A model generated the notes under the pieces. That model saw only the letters and a program-made list of their open reading frames with translations, had not been told where the DNA came from and ran no database searches. A DNA stretch of 64,000 nucleotides from Arabidopsis thaliana (Eukaryota; Streptophyta; Magnoliopsida; Brassicales; Brassicaceae), in NCBI RefSeq assembly GCF_000001735.4, contig NC_003074.8, forward strand, positions 3,968,101 through 4,032,100, read 5' to 3'. How positions within the stretch are numbered: position 1 is the first letter of the stretch; every line of letters starts with the position of its first letter. Shown piece after piece: positions 10,569 through 21,306 of the stretch. The translations under genes and the position numbers were made by a program.

Positions 10569-13272
10569 ATGAACAACAAATTGAGTGATTTTGAGAAAAA
10601 TCTGTACAAAAAACTCAAGAGTGGAAAGCTCGAGGTGAAAGTCTCATACCGGACTTTCCTGTGTCCTTATTGTCCCGATAATAAGAAGAAGGTTGGTTTG
10701 TATGTTGACATTCTTCAGCATGCTTCTGGAGTTGGTAATAGCCAATCCAAGAAAAGAAGTTTGACTGAGAAGGCTAGTCACCGTGCTCTTGCCAAATACC
10801 TTATTAAAGATCTTGCTCATTACGCTACTTCTACTATATCTAAGCGCTTAAAAGCCAGAACATCATTCATTCCTGCTGAAACCGGCGATGCTCCTATAAT
10901 TTATGATGATGCTCAGTTCGAGAAACTTGTGTGGCCTTGGAAAGGTAATGATGATGACGCATACTCCTATGTCATTACAAGTATCGTAGTATTAGCACTA
11001 TTTGGATTTATAGCCTCTCTACTAACCGAAGTTGTATCTGTGGTGTGGCTGGGATAGGAGTTTTGGTTAATATTCCCACGACGAGTACAGAAGATGGTCG
11101 GTCTTGTACTGGAGAGAGTGGACCAAAACTTAAGGATGAATTAATCCGAAGAGGATTCAACCCAATTAGAGTTCGTACTGTGTGGGACCGTTTCGGTCAT
11201 TCGGGAACCGGAATAGTGGAATTTAACAGAGACTGGAATGGACTTCAAGATGCTTTGGTGTTTAAGAAGGCTTATGAAGGAGATGGGCATGGGAAAAAGG
11301 ATTGGCTTTGTGGTGCTACTGACTCGAGCCTTTATGCATGGCTTGCCAATGCTGATGATTACTACAGGGCTAACATTTTAGGAGAAAACTTGCGGAAGAT
11401 GGGTGACCTCAAAAGTATTTATAGGTTTGCAGAAGAAGAGGCAAGGAAAGACCAAAAGCTTTTGCAGCGTCTGAACTTTATGGTTGAGAACAAACAATAT
11501 CGGTTGAAGAAATTACAGATAAAATATTCACAGGATTCAGTTAAACTTAAGTATGAGACTGAAGAAAAAGAAAAGATTCTCCGTGCTTACAGTGAAGGTG
11601 AGATTTGTCCTTCTAGTTTCAAGATTCATATCCCCTTAGAAAAAGTATTGTTGCATCACCCAGCTATACATATTTCTGTAGATTGTGTTTATATCCGCGT
11701 TACATTTTCCGTTTTGCATCTGAAGATCTGACAGGAAGACAACAAAAATCGACTGATCATTTCAATAGGATCTTTGCTGATCATGAAAAGCAAAAGGTGC
11801 AGCTGGAGTCTCAGATAAAGGAACTTGAAATTAGAAAGTTGGAGTTGGCAAAACGTGAGGCAGAGAATGAAACGCAGAGGAAAATAGTGGCAAAAGAACT
11901 TGAACAGGTATATGCTAACAAGCTCATTTCTTAAACTGATTTCTGGATTGCCTCTTTCGTCTTCTAAAATTCAATGACATTATTTTCAGAATGCTGCTAT
12001 AAATAGTTATGTTCAACTATCTGCCTTGGAACAACAAAAGACCAGAGAGAAAGCGCAAAGATTGGCTGTAGATCACAAGGTCTGGGAATGCTTCCTTCTT
12101 TAAAAAGGTTGGCTCTTTAACTTTATGTGACAGGGTCCTACCGTGTTTTTAACCTTAGATGCAAAAGGAAAAGCTTCATAAGAGAATTGCTGCACTAGAA
12201 AGGCAGCTTGATCAGAAGCAGGAGCTTGAACTGGAGGTCCAGCAACTGAAAAGTCAGCTGAGCGTGATGAGACTCGTGGAATTGGACAGTGGTTCTGAAA
12301 TTGTGAACAAGGTGGAGACCTTCCTCAGAGACCTTAGTGAGACAGAAGGAGAGCTTGCACACTTAAATCAATTCAATCAAGATCTTGTTGTTCAAGAGCG
12401 GAAGAGCAATGATGAACTTCAAGAAGCTCGAAGAGCATTGATAAGCGTACGTATATTCAAACAATTTTCTTTGAACTTTCGTCTCATAGAGGAGCTAGGT
12501 GACTCTTTGCATGTACTGAGTGATAAACTCGAATATAACTGACATGGTAGGCTAGAGTGGTTGGATGCATTAACAACAGAAAAGACACTACTTGAATTTT
12601 CCTCTAATTTTTTTCTTAACTTTGATTGCATGTATAGAATTTGAGAGACATGGGATTGCATATTGGTGTTAAGAGAATGGGGGAGCTTGACACCAAACCG
12701 TTTATGAAAGCAATGAGAATAAAGTACTGTCAAGAAGATCTAGAGGATTGGGCAGTTGAAGTTATCCAGCTTTGGGAGGAATATCTTAAGGACCCAGATT
12801 GGCATCCTTTTAAACGGATAAAGCTTGAGACTGCAGAAACAATAGTGGTATTCCTTCTCCTGTATATCACTAATTCAATGTTTTTTATTTCTCATCCTAA
12901 ATAATATGTTTCGTAAGTGTTACTAGCAGAAGACCTCCATTCAAGTGCATGCGTACAACTACCAGCTGCATATGCAGATTTGTTTATGCATGTTATGGTG
13001 TTTGATATGTAGAACCCTGAAGCTGTTGATATCTATGTCAGGAAGTAATTGATGAGGATGACGAGAAGTTAAGAACCCTGAAGAATGAACTGGGGGATGA
13101 TGCGTACCAAGCAGTGGCAAATGCATTGCTGGAGATAAACGAGTATAATCCGAGTGGAAGGTACATCTCCTCAGAGCTATGGAACTTCAGAGAAGACAGG
13201 AAGGCTACGCTTGAGGAAGGTGTTAATTCTCTACTGGAGCAATGGAATCAAGCGAAGCATCTCAAGTCATAA
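10569..13272 (+). CDS. FDM3: FDM3, XS/XH-domain protein of RNA-directed DNA methylation (At3g12550)
   Basis: SGS3/IDN2-like protein. FDM proteins act with IDN2 downstream of Pol V transcripts in RNA-directed DNA methylation, and XS domains bind dsRNA with 5' overhangs. Seven coding exons: 10569-10944, 11058-11597, 11726-11907, 11990-12079, 12159-12446, 12638-12847 and 13042-13272. They sum to 1917 nt, or 638 residues. Order: zf-XS (C32-P-Y-C35 with H51 and H71), XS domain (about 118-230, starting near KLVWPWKGVLVNIP), a long coiled coil (about 255-480), and the C-terminal XH domain (about 505-635, with MGELDTKPF). The start is the ATG at 10569, giving MNNKLSDFEK. Reading through intron 1 adds a hydrophobic tail and stops on the acceptor's own TAG. 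Confidence 0.95.
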
Positions 13273-14171
13273 AGGTTTATATTTGCATTTACCCGGTACA
13301 CTCAAAAATCCCAGCTCTTTGGAAGTTTGCCTCTTTGCTTACATAGTTGTATTTTCGAATTTTGCTAATCTGAGGTCTGTACTTTGCAAGTTGCAGGAGA
13401 TGGAAAATAAGTTTAGCGTGTAAAGGATGTCAAAATGCAAGGTTCAACAATTGTCTCTCGTCTTTGATGCAATATATGGGTCTTAGAATTGCGAAGTAGG
13501 TGTAAATTAGAGGAGGATGGCGTCACATTGGGACTCGAAGTTGAAACTATGTTTCTACACTTGACGGTTCAACATTGTAGGAAACTAAGTAACAAACATT
13601 GTTAGATGATTCTAAACCTTAGAGAAGTTTATGAATTTGTGAAGAAATGAACACTTTGGCTTAGTTAAGAGTCTTTCCACCAATAACAAACACTTAACTG
13701 TGTCTAATATTCCAAAATCACAGAGCAGCAGTATTTCTTATCTTTCAAATTGGGTTATTCACATTTTGTCAAAGATATCTGTCACAATATCACTCTCATC
13801 TCTCATGTGTTTTATTGAAAAAAAATTAAAAAAATTGAACGAAATAATGAAGAAGGTTTGACCTGTCACTTGTCAGAAAGGATAGAACATAAAAGAATGT
13901 ATAAAATTACAAGATCCCTTTTTATGGACCGAAATTATTACACAATGTAATCAATGTTGAAAAAACAAAGATAGAACCTAAAAATTTGGTTAGGGACGAA
14001 TCTCATCCCAGTTGGAGTCATTTACAGATGCCAAAGCAAGGAAAAAAAAAGTGTATGTAGGAGAAAAAAAAAAACGAGAAATAAAGACAATTAAACTTTG
14101 CAGAAATTGAGTTGTCCATTTATTGTGTTGTTTGCTTCTGTACACCCACCCACCAATGCGTACCTCCTTTT
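13273..14171. other. Convergent 3' intergenic, FDM3/TRFL9
   Basis: About 900 nt between two facing 3' ends. It holds FDM3 3'UTR and TRFL9 3'UTR sequence, with A-rich runs near 13820-13840 and 14040-14080. No gene, RNA or repeat is evident. Confidence 0.55.
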
Positions 14172-16748
14172 TTACACTGAAACACCTGATTCAAAAGCTC
14201 CACCTCTGTTCATGTCTGGATCTTTGGACGCTCCTCTCGCCTGATGTTTTCCTTGGTGCTGCGACCAATACCCGTATGCCCTCAAGACTCTGTCTAGCAG
14301 TTCTTGTGGCACCGGCTCTCCTCTTCGTTGCTGTGGGGATATACTTGCTGTGTGAACTAGCGTCTTCCATTTGTCCTGCATATTCACATGTTCTTGAGAT
14401 ATTAACCTGACTGTAAGACGTGATATGTTCCAGATTACATGTTTGTGTCTGATGTGTTTACCTTCAAGTCCACGTAAGTCCGATGATCTGCATCCTCGAA
14501 AGCACGCAATTTTACATCACGCCATCTGTGTGATCAGATATATCGACCATTAGCTTTTGAGCTTTGACATTATCCCACGACCAAACTACATGAGTTATGA
14601 AAGAACTAGTGTTATATACCTTCCAGTCCCGAGTTCCTCAACTGCTTGTACAAGAGCTTCTACCTCTGTCACAGAGAAGGGTCTCCTAGTTCTCCTCTGG
14701 GCTAGCTCAGTACGCTTAGGTTTCTGGTTCAACGGAACTATGGCAAGCGCCTTGACTTCCAACTCTGGAAGTGGGACAAGCTCTTTTGAATCTGATGAAG
14801 GTTCATCAACAGATATGTCACCCTGATATGGAACTAATTCGAGGTTACTGTCCACAATATTTCTTGAATCAATCACGTCATCTGCATGTGGAATTCCAGA
14901 ATCTAGCATAGGAGACGCCGCAGACCTGGGATGATAATTCAGAACCGCTTTTGCTTAGGAATCTTCAAGAAGAATGAACACCAGTGATATTCAACTAAAG
15001 CAGCACAAGGATATGATAGCGAATTTCTTAGTACCGTTCAGACAAACTTGTAGGGTCGGTTGGCACAGCAGGATCTTCAGAACACAAAGGTAGGGGAACT
15101 TTGCTGGGACTAGGCTCCAAGGTGAACCCAAGGTTGTCTAGATTTTCATCACATGAGATCCCAGTCTGGGACAGAGTTTTCCTTTCATCTCTAACCTTCT
15201 TCCCATGCATTAACACCCCAACACGTATTCCTCCGCTGAGTAAAACACTGACAGCCTCCATCACAGTCCTCTGCAACCAAAAGGGTCAAAGAGCAAAATG
15301 GTAATTTGTTAACACCTCAATGTCCACACAAGAGAACCAAACAAATGTGAAGAAATACATATTGGCATATACCTTTAGTGATCCTACTGTTGCAGTTTCT
15401 GGAACTTCAATAAAAAGCTCTGGAATCCTAAAGGACTTAATGCTTAGCTTTACTGCACCAGAGATAAAAATACATGAGAACCACATTATCCTGTCTCCGG
15501 ATAAATGTCTCAGTATCATTTACCATCCAGTCAAGTACCATGGGAGCCTTTTGAGAGGACCACAACAGCTAAGATAAGATAACTGAAGAGTTTTGAGATA
15601 GACTACAATAACCACCTGTATCTCCCTTCTTGGGTAACTTGGAAACACTTCCACTACTGAGTCCTCCATCAGAAGTTACGACCGAGCTTCTGTCAGGTGA
15701 TCTTCTTCTCTTATAAATGATCTCACGCTGCCATGCGTTGTAACCATAACATGATTTTCTTTTGCGATAAAGAGTCTTCACACCCACATCTAGACATCCA
15801 TGTTTAAAGTAAGAACAGGGTGAATCACAAAAAGAAGAAATGTGTTCAAAGATAAGTGAAGCAGGCTGTGTTATACTTACCAGCTCTACTGTATCCAAAA
15901 TCTTTTGGAACTTGTTTCCAGTATTTGGACGACATGGACTTTCTTATTCTTCGAATTGTTGGAGACCTATACGACTTAAATTTATTGCTAAGTTTATGGT
16001 AACTATAGAATTTTTCATCATCATCTTTTCTACCTAGGTTAGTATGGTTCCCATGTCTAGCATAGGAACCATTAGGGGTCATATCCAAGGTGGATGGTGA
16101 TTTTAAATCACCACCCACACAGACTGATTTCGGAAACTGCAGACCTAACGCAGTTGCATCCTCTAAGTTGCAAGTATCAGTGACTAAGCCTCCATCACCC
16201 ACGCGATCGGTTGCTTCTCCTTGCTCGAACCCATTATTTACATTCTTGTTTTCACACCCTACATCCATCAAACCATGAATCTTCTTGTAATCAGACATCG
16301 GAGTCCGCTCCAAAACGCCGTCACTATCCGGAAATGAAAAACAACTGTTCACCACACACTTCTCAGTAGAGATATCATAAGTAGGCTTTGACACAGAGTT
16401 TCCTTGGTCAGAAGACTCAGATTTAATAGTCTTGCAATTTTCTACTTTCTCTTGCTTAATTTCTTCAAATGCATTAGAAGACGCAGAGGAACTCTCGCTT
16501 TCCTGTAGAATCTTTCCAGCCAAAGCTAGTAAGTCAATTGCACAGATCTGAGTGTTATCATCATCATGATCAATCCTCTTGTTTAGAACCTTCCTCTGGA
16601 AAAAAAGATTCATCAGAAGGCAAATTCATGACATTGAGCTAACAGATCCAGATGAATCAAAATTTACCCTGCATGAACGAGGAGCTCTGGGAATGTTGGG
16701 AAAATCAAATCCCACGGAAAGGCAATCTAACTTTCTCTTGAACACCAT
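14172..16748 (-). CDS. TRFL9: TRF-like Myb-telobox protein TRFL9 (At3g12560)
   Basis: Nuclear protein of the plant TRF-like family 1, whose members bind duplex telomeric repeats. Eight coding exons: 16668-16748, 15881-16595, 15616-15789, 15373-15452, 15035-15270, 14620-14925, 14462-14525 and 14172-14375. They sum to 1860 nt, or 619 residues. The N-terminal half is acidic/serine-rich with a basic patch (YRKRKSCYGYNAWQREI). A ubiquitin-like central region follows (about 325-410, KSFRIPELFIEVPETATVG). The C-terminal Myb domain (about 507-575) ends in the telobox motif VDLKDKWKTLVHTA, and the Myb-extension helix family 1 needs for DNA binding follows (PVPQELLDRVLRAYGYW). The Myb domain is split by two introns. 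The start gives MVFKRKLDCLSVGFDFP, the conserved N-terminus. Confidence 0.95.
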
Positions 16749-17827
16749 CTCTCAAATATGCATATCACTAGCAACACAAAAACAAAACAGAACAGAACAG
16801 AACACTGTAAAGAATCAGAAAGTAGCAACAAGAATCATAAACAGTAAACACCAATTTAGATCAGATCAACACGACCAAATCCGAGCCTTTGATGTAAGAA
16901 AGACACTGAAACAAGAAATGGATCACGCAAATGGAAAAGCGTTGGTAAAATTGAACAAGACTCAAATGCTAGAAGCTGCTTACAAATTCAATTATAAGAT
17001 TCGAGACAAGATGAAAAGAAACAGTAACCTGATCAGATCTCGAACAAATTATTTCGACCCGCCAAAGAAATTTAATGGAAATTTGAAAACCGGATCAGAG
17101 TCAAAGGATCAAAAACCACCCAAAACCCCAAGAATTTTACAGATCGGTAAGTGAACAAGTCAATTGCGATGAAAAAACTCACCTATCAGCCACCAGTTTC
17201 TTGATCACGATCGCGAACCACTTATTATTACAGATCACGCTATCTTAAAACCCAAATTCCCCCATACCCGATTTGTGTGTTTTATGTATATATAAAACAA
17301 TGTACAAAGGAAAAATTAGAATCGATTTATACAAAAACTCGAGATTCTAAGATTTAAAAGAAATGAAGAATTCTCGAGTTATTTTTTTTTTGTGTGTGTT
17401 GCGGTAAGAATCCGTCGTTGTCTTTAGAAAAGAAAGAAGGAAGATGACGTGAAAAGCCCCATTGAAACAGAAACCCCTTTTTTTATAATCATTCTTGTAA
17501 ATTAAAATAAATTAAAAAAGTTTTTATTGACCACACAAATAACAACGGGTTTGAGATGAGGCAGTTGTTGTAAACCGGTAAACCGGCTATTGACGGTCAC
17601 CCTTGTAAATTTATGGTAAAACACTAAAACCCCTCTCTCCGGTTAACAGGCTATTGATGGTAACCCTCTCTCTCCGGGAATCATCAGTTCATAACCCCTT
17701 AAAGAAGATAGGTTTGTCAGAAGAATCTTTATTTTAGGGATCGGATAAAAACAATACAACAGTGCTGTTTGTGATTGGAGTGGGGTCCTTTTTAATATAC
17801 TAGTACTACAAAAGCTGTCTTTATCTT

Positions 17828-17835
17828 CCACGTGG
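17828..17835. promoter_or_regulatory. Palindromic G-box CCACGTGG
   Basis: A perfect G-box in intergenic DNA about 1.1 kb upstream of the TRFL9 start codon. It is far from any start, so its use is uncertain. Confidence 0.35.
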
Positions 17836-18749
17836 GTAGAGAAAGCCTGTGACAACTCCATTGCTTTGGTAATAACGTCGTCACAAGGTTTTTTAAGTGT
17901 TCATTCAACTTGAGTGATAACATGAATTTCTTGATGAGATTACATGTTGAAGCATGTGCTAATGGGGCCAAAATGAACGTGTTATGTGTTTTAAGGTATT
18001 TTGTGAATGACAATGTTCGCGCCAATCTTATGGCTATTTTAGTGGGACTAAACTACTAAAGCATATGCTTGGCTAATTAATGTAATGAGAATCGAAATGG
18101 GTTGAATCAAACATAAATTTATGGCCGGCTGTTGAATCGAATTGTTTGTTTAATTATGTCCGTCTTGGACTTCTGAGAGTGTCTGTCTACTTCTGTGGCT
18201 GGCCTTGGAGACTTGGACCCTTGTAAATTATAACCATTCATGAATATGGGCCGCATGACGATTAGTAAATGGGTCGGATCGGACCATTCTATTGGAAGAG
18301 GTACAAGGAAAATGATCAGGCATACTACATACATTCTCCACAAACATGGACTAATCATTCTATGTTCCTTCTCTAATAAAGCTTTCACTGAATTCATGAT
18401 TAGTATGTAAACCATCGTTGATTACAGTTTTATAATAATTAGACGTTATATATTGGGAGAATGTATGCATGCATGAAATATTTCAAAAATTCATATATAG
18501 ATCTTGTTGTATCCTAGCTCGTTTCACTTTTAGTTTGTAGTTTGTACTAAACAAATACTGAAATACACATGCATTTCTTTCGCTTTATATAAAAACATAT
18601 ACACATGCTGCATGCACTTCAATCATATTGAAATCTCTAATTGGTACATTTTCGTACGATTTGTTGATATACTGGATTCATAGGTAGGTAAGTGGATTTA
18701 TTTAAAAAGGCCAAATTTAGAAGAAAAAGAAAAGAAAAGAGAATTAGAA

Positions 18750-18783
18750 GGCAAGATATATATATATATATATATATCTTGCG
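18750..18783. repeat. (AT)12 microsatellite flanked by inverted GCAAG/CTTGC
   Basis: A run of twelve AT units is bounded by GCAAG on the left and CTTGC on the right, making a perfect 34-nt palindrome. It could extrude as a cruciform and is a likely length polymorphism between accessions. It has no coding meaning. Confidence 0.9.
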
Positions 18784-20151
18784 CGGTTGCATGGTTAAGC
18801 ATCAAGGCACAAAGGGACAACAACGACATTCTATAAAGAAAAAAGACGAAGCATCAAAAGGGGTCTACGGAAATTCAACATGGAGTATGGAGCTTAAAGA
18901 TTTTTTCAATAAACCCATATAGTTTTATTATGCTTTTGTATGTTAGAACCTTGAAAACGTGTGGTGCCAAATAAGGAGAATAGTTTTATAACAGTATTTC
19001 TTACTTTAATGTTTATTTAATAAATTTAATTCTGAGTTACTTTGCTAAATTTTTTATTTTATCGAATTTTAAGATGAGCGTGTTAATATAGTTATACAAG
19101 TTTTTTCCCTTTCTATTCATTTATGTGACTTTTGTATTCATGAAATTTTTAAGATAGAACTACAATTTGAACGTATTAAGTAAGTGTCACAAGCTATAAA
19201 AGTTTGCTTGTGGATTAAAGAATTGTGCGAACATTGATTTAGTCAAATCACCTACCGACACGGTCTTATATTTGAGTCAATTATACATCGTTACTAACCT
19301 ATTATAGACTATAGAGAGAGAGTCAGATTGATGTTTTTAGTTAGATAGAGCATATTTTTACAGTATTTATACATCAAGGCTGATATCATTTTATGTGCGA
19401 TTTTCAAAATAATATATATATATATATATAATATGATTACAACAAAACTTAACCATTTTAATTAACAAGATTATTTTTGCTTTTAATTAAATTTGCTTTT
19501 GACATATGTCAAATTGTCAATATCTTGTACAATTAAAATTATTAAATTTCACTTGCTATTAAGTACTAACATATGTTAACTAGATAAGACCCGCCTAAAT
19601 AGGCGGGTGTAACATATAACTGTAATTTTTTATCGATAATATTTAAATTTTAAATAGTAAAATAATAATCTATACATTGTTCTTGATATATAATTTTGAA
19701 TAGTAAAATAGTATTCTTATGCATTTTATTTTATTATACCCATTCAATCTTATTGATGATATTTGAAGTCTAAATAGTAACCTACACACTTTTTCTTTAT
19801 TATAATTTAGTATTTAGAAGAAAAGAACAAATTTTTATCTTACATATTCAATTTTGTATACAATTTAACTATCTATTTTATAAAAAACTCGATTTTAATT
19901 CTACACACTTCATCTCACTTGATAATGATTTCATATCAAAATAATATATATATGAGATCAAATCTATATCTTAGTTAATATTAAAAATTATTAACAATTA
20001 ACAAAACATAATGTTAATACCATACATATTAAAAATTTGACCAATAATATATATAAATAGTTTTAGTTAATTTTCCTTTTGGTTAAAAAAAACAAAATGT
20101 AATATTTTTTAGATATAGACATATGAATTAGTATATGTTAATAATGATTTA

Positions 20152-20240
20152 TTTTTTAGTTTTCTATTTTTTTAAGAAGAAAAAAGTTAATTGATTTCTT
20201 TTTTAGTATTTCTATTTCTTTAAAAAGAAAAAAGTTAATT
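20152..20240. repeat. Imperfect tandem duplication inside the Helitron
   Basis: Two copies of about 41 nt (20152-20192 and 20199-20240) share the order TTTTTTAGT, CTATTT, a purine run and AAAAAAGTTAATT, with a few substitutions. The copies sit near the 5' end of the element as read on the minus strand. Confidence 0.7.
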
Positions 20241-20249
20241 ATTTTGTTA

Positions 20250-20255
20250 CACGTG
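20250..20255. promoter_or_regulatory. CACGTG motif carried by the Helitron
   Basis: The sequence ACACGTGTC inside the Helitron matches the ABRE/G-box type core. It lies about 470 nt upstream of the FYD leader-intron donor (and so some hundreds of nt upstream of the likely FYD start) and came with the transposon. Confidence 0.5.
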
Positions 20256-20336
20256 TCAACATCTGATCGATAGACTTGACACATGGCATAATCTTATGAG
20301 TTAATAATTTTAAAAACCATACTTTATTATATAAGA

Positions 20337-21306
20337 TACTTATTTAGAAAATATCTAAACACCTAGTGACAAAAATTGATCTACCAATTCCAAGTAAAAT
20401 GAATAGTCAATAATCTTTTAGTCAATAGTCATTAAGATATTAACTTATTTATCCAAGAACTAGTCCATTAATCAATAGTCATTAACTTTGTTACTAACAC
20501 TTGGACATCATTAAGCAAGCCCCCATGAGTGGACCGCATATTTGACTAACGCAAACGGCAAATCCTAGCAGCTCCGTCATCATAACAGCGTTAACAAACG
20601 GCGTCCCCTGTCGAAAGTCTCTCTCTTTCTCGCTTCTCTGAAAAAATTGGGATCATTTTGATAGGAGCGACTCTGTTCCTTCGCCGCCGATACGCACTCT
20701 TCTTCATCGGATTTGTTCCTCTGGTAAGATTTATCCTTCTCTTCACCTTTATGTTCTTCGATGATCGTATTGATTCTATCTGAATTCAATCTCTCTTGAT
20801 TTTACAATTGATCGAAGTAAATCACTGTTTGATCTTATCGAATCTCTGGAATATACATATCGAATTTGATACTATCAGATTTGTGGATACGATTGTTGAT
20901 GACCTTGTTCCAGATCCCTAGCTCGTTTGATATTTCGTAGTGTTCCTGATTTGATTCGTGAATTTTTCGTTTTTGAAAACATGATGGATTTGTGTTTGTT
21001 TCTCGTTTTAGAAAATTTAGGACTTGTTGAGATTAGATTGAACTTAATCCCATTCTTTGATCTCTCGATTGATATTCAGGTGGGATTGTAGCTCTCCATG
21101 TGTTGTACTAGTGCCTCTTAGGACAATGTTTTGGAGCTTATAGTCAAATTCTGTGAAAACTTTGAGGTGGGAATTGTGAGATCCTGTATGATGAAGATAT
21201 CCTTGAATTGCATATATGGCTTTGTTGATTGATGTTCTCATCTCTTGCCACCTAAGGGTTTTGATTCGGCCACTGTATCTGCTAGGGGTTCGCTTCTGGA
21301 AGAAAT
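20337..21306. other. FYD promoter and 5' leader with a UTR intron
   Basis: The region between the Helitron and the FYD start codon. A likely non-coding first exon covers about 20.6-20.72 kb. Good splice signals predict a 356-nt leader intron at 20724-21079 (GGTAAGAT donor, TATTCAGG acceptor). Long leader introns are common in well-expressed Arabidopsis genes. Short reverse-strand ORFs here are chance. Confidence 0.6.

Larger units (their letters stand above)
16749..19579. other. Large intergenic region upstream of TRFL9
   Basis: About 2.8 kb without a CDS I can support. The first 500 nt are the TRFL9 5'UTR/promoter side. A palindromic G-box CCACGTGG lies at 17828-17835. ORFs of 72-98 codons on the minus strand (17643-18415) have no domain, no signal and plant-intergenic composition. 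From 18.4 kb the base composition becomes very AT-rich with (AT)n tracts (18755-18778 and about 19410-19430), leading into the Helitron at 19580. Confidence 0.6.
19580..20336 (-). mobile_element. Complete short non-autonomous Helitron
   Basis: Read on the minus strand, the element begins TCTTATATAATAAAGT at 20336 and ends CTAG at 19580. Just before the 3' end lies a 9-bp-stem hairpin (ACCCGCCTA-TT-TAGGCGGGT, about 19589-19608), then CTTATCTAG. It is flanked by A on the 5' side and T on the 3' side, as expected for insertion between A and T without target duplication. These are the defining Helitron ends (5' TC, 3' hairpin plus CTRR). It is 757 nt, AT-rich, with no coding capacity, so it is a non-autonomous ATREP-like copy mobilised by Rep/helicase proteins encoded elsewhere. 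The exact Repbase family cannot be given without a search. Confidence 0.85.

Noticed and set aside
16579..17154. 191-codon plus-strand frame across the TRFL9 first exon and leader
   Set aside because: Lys/Asn/Gln-rich translation of A-rich leader DNA, antisense to a well-supported exon. No domain.
17643..18415. Three minus-strand frames of 72-98 codons in the large intergenic region
   Set aside because: No recognisable domain, no splice or promoter context, and composition equal to the flanks. A small unknown gene cannot be fully excluded.
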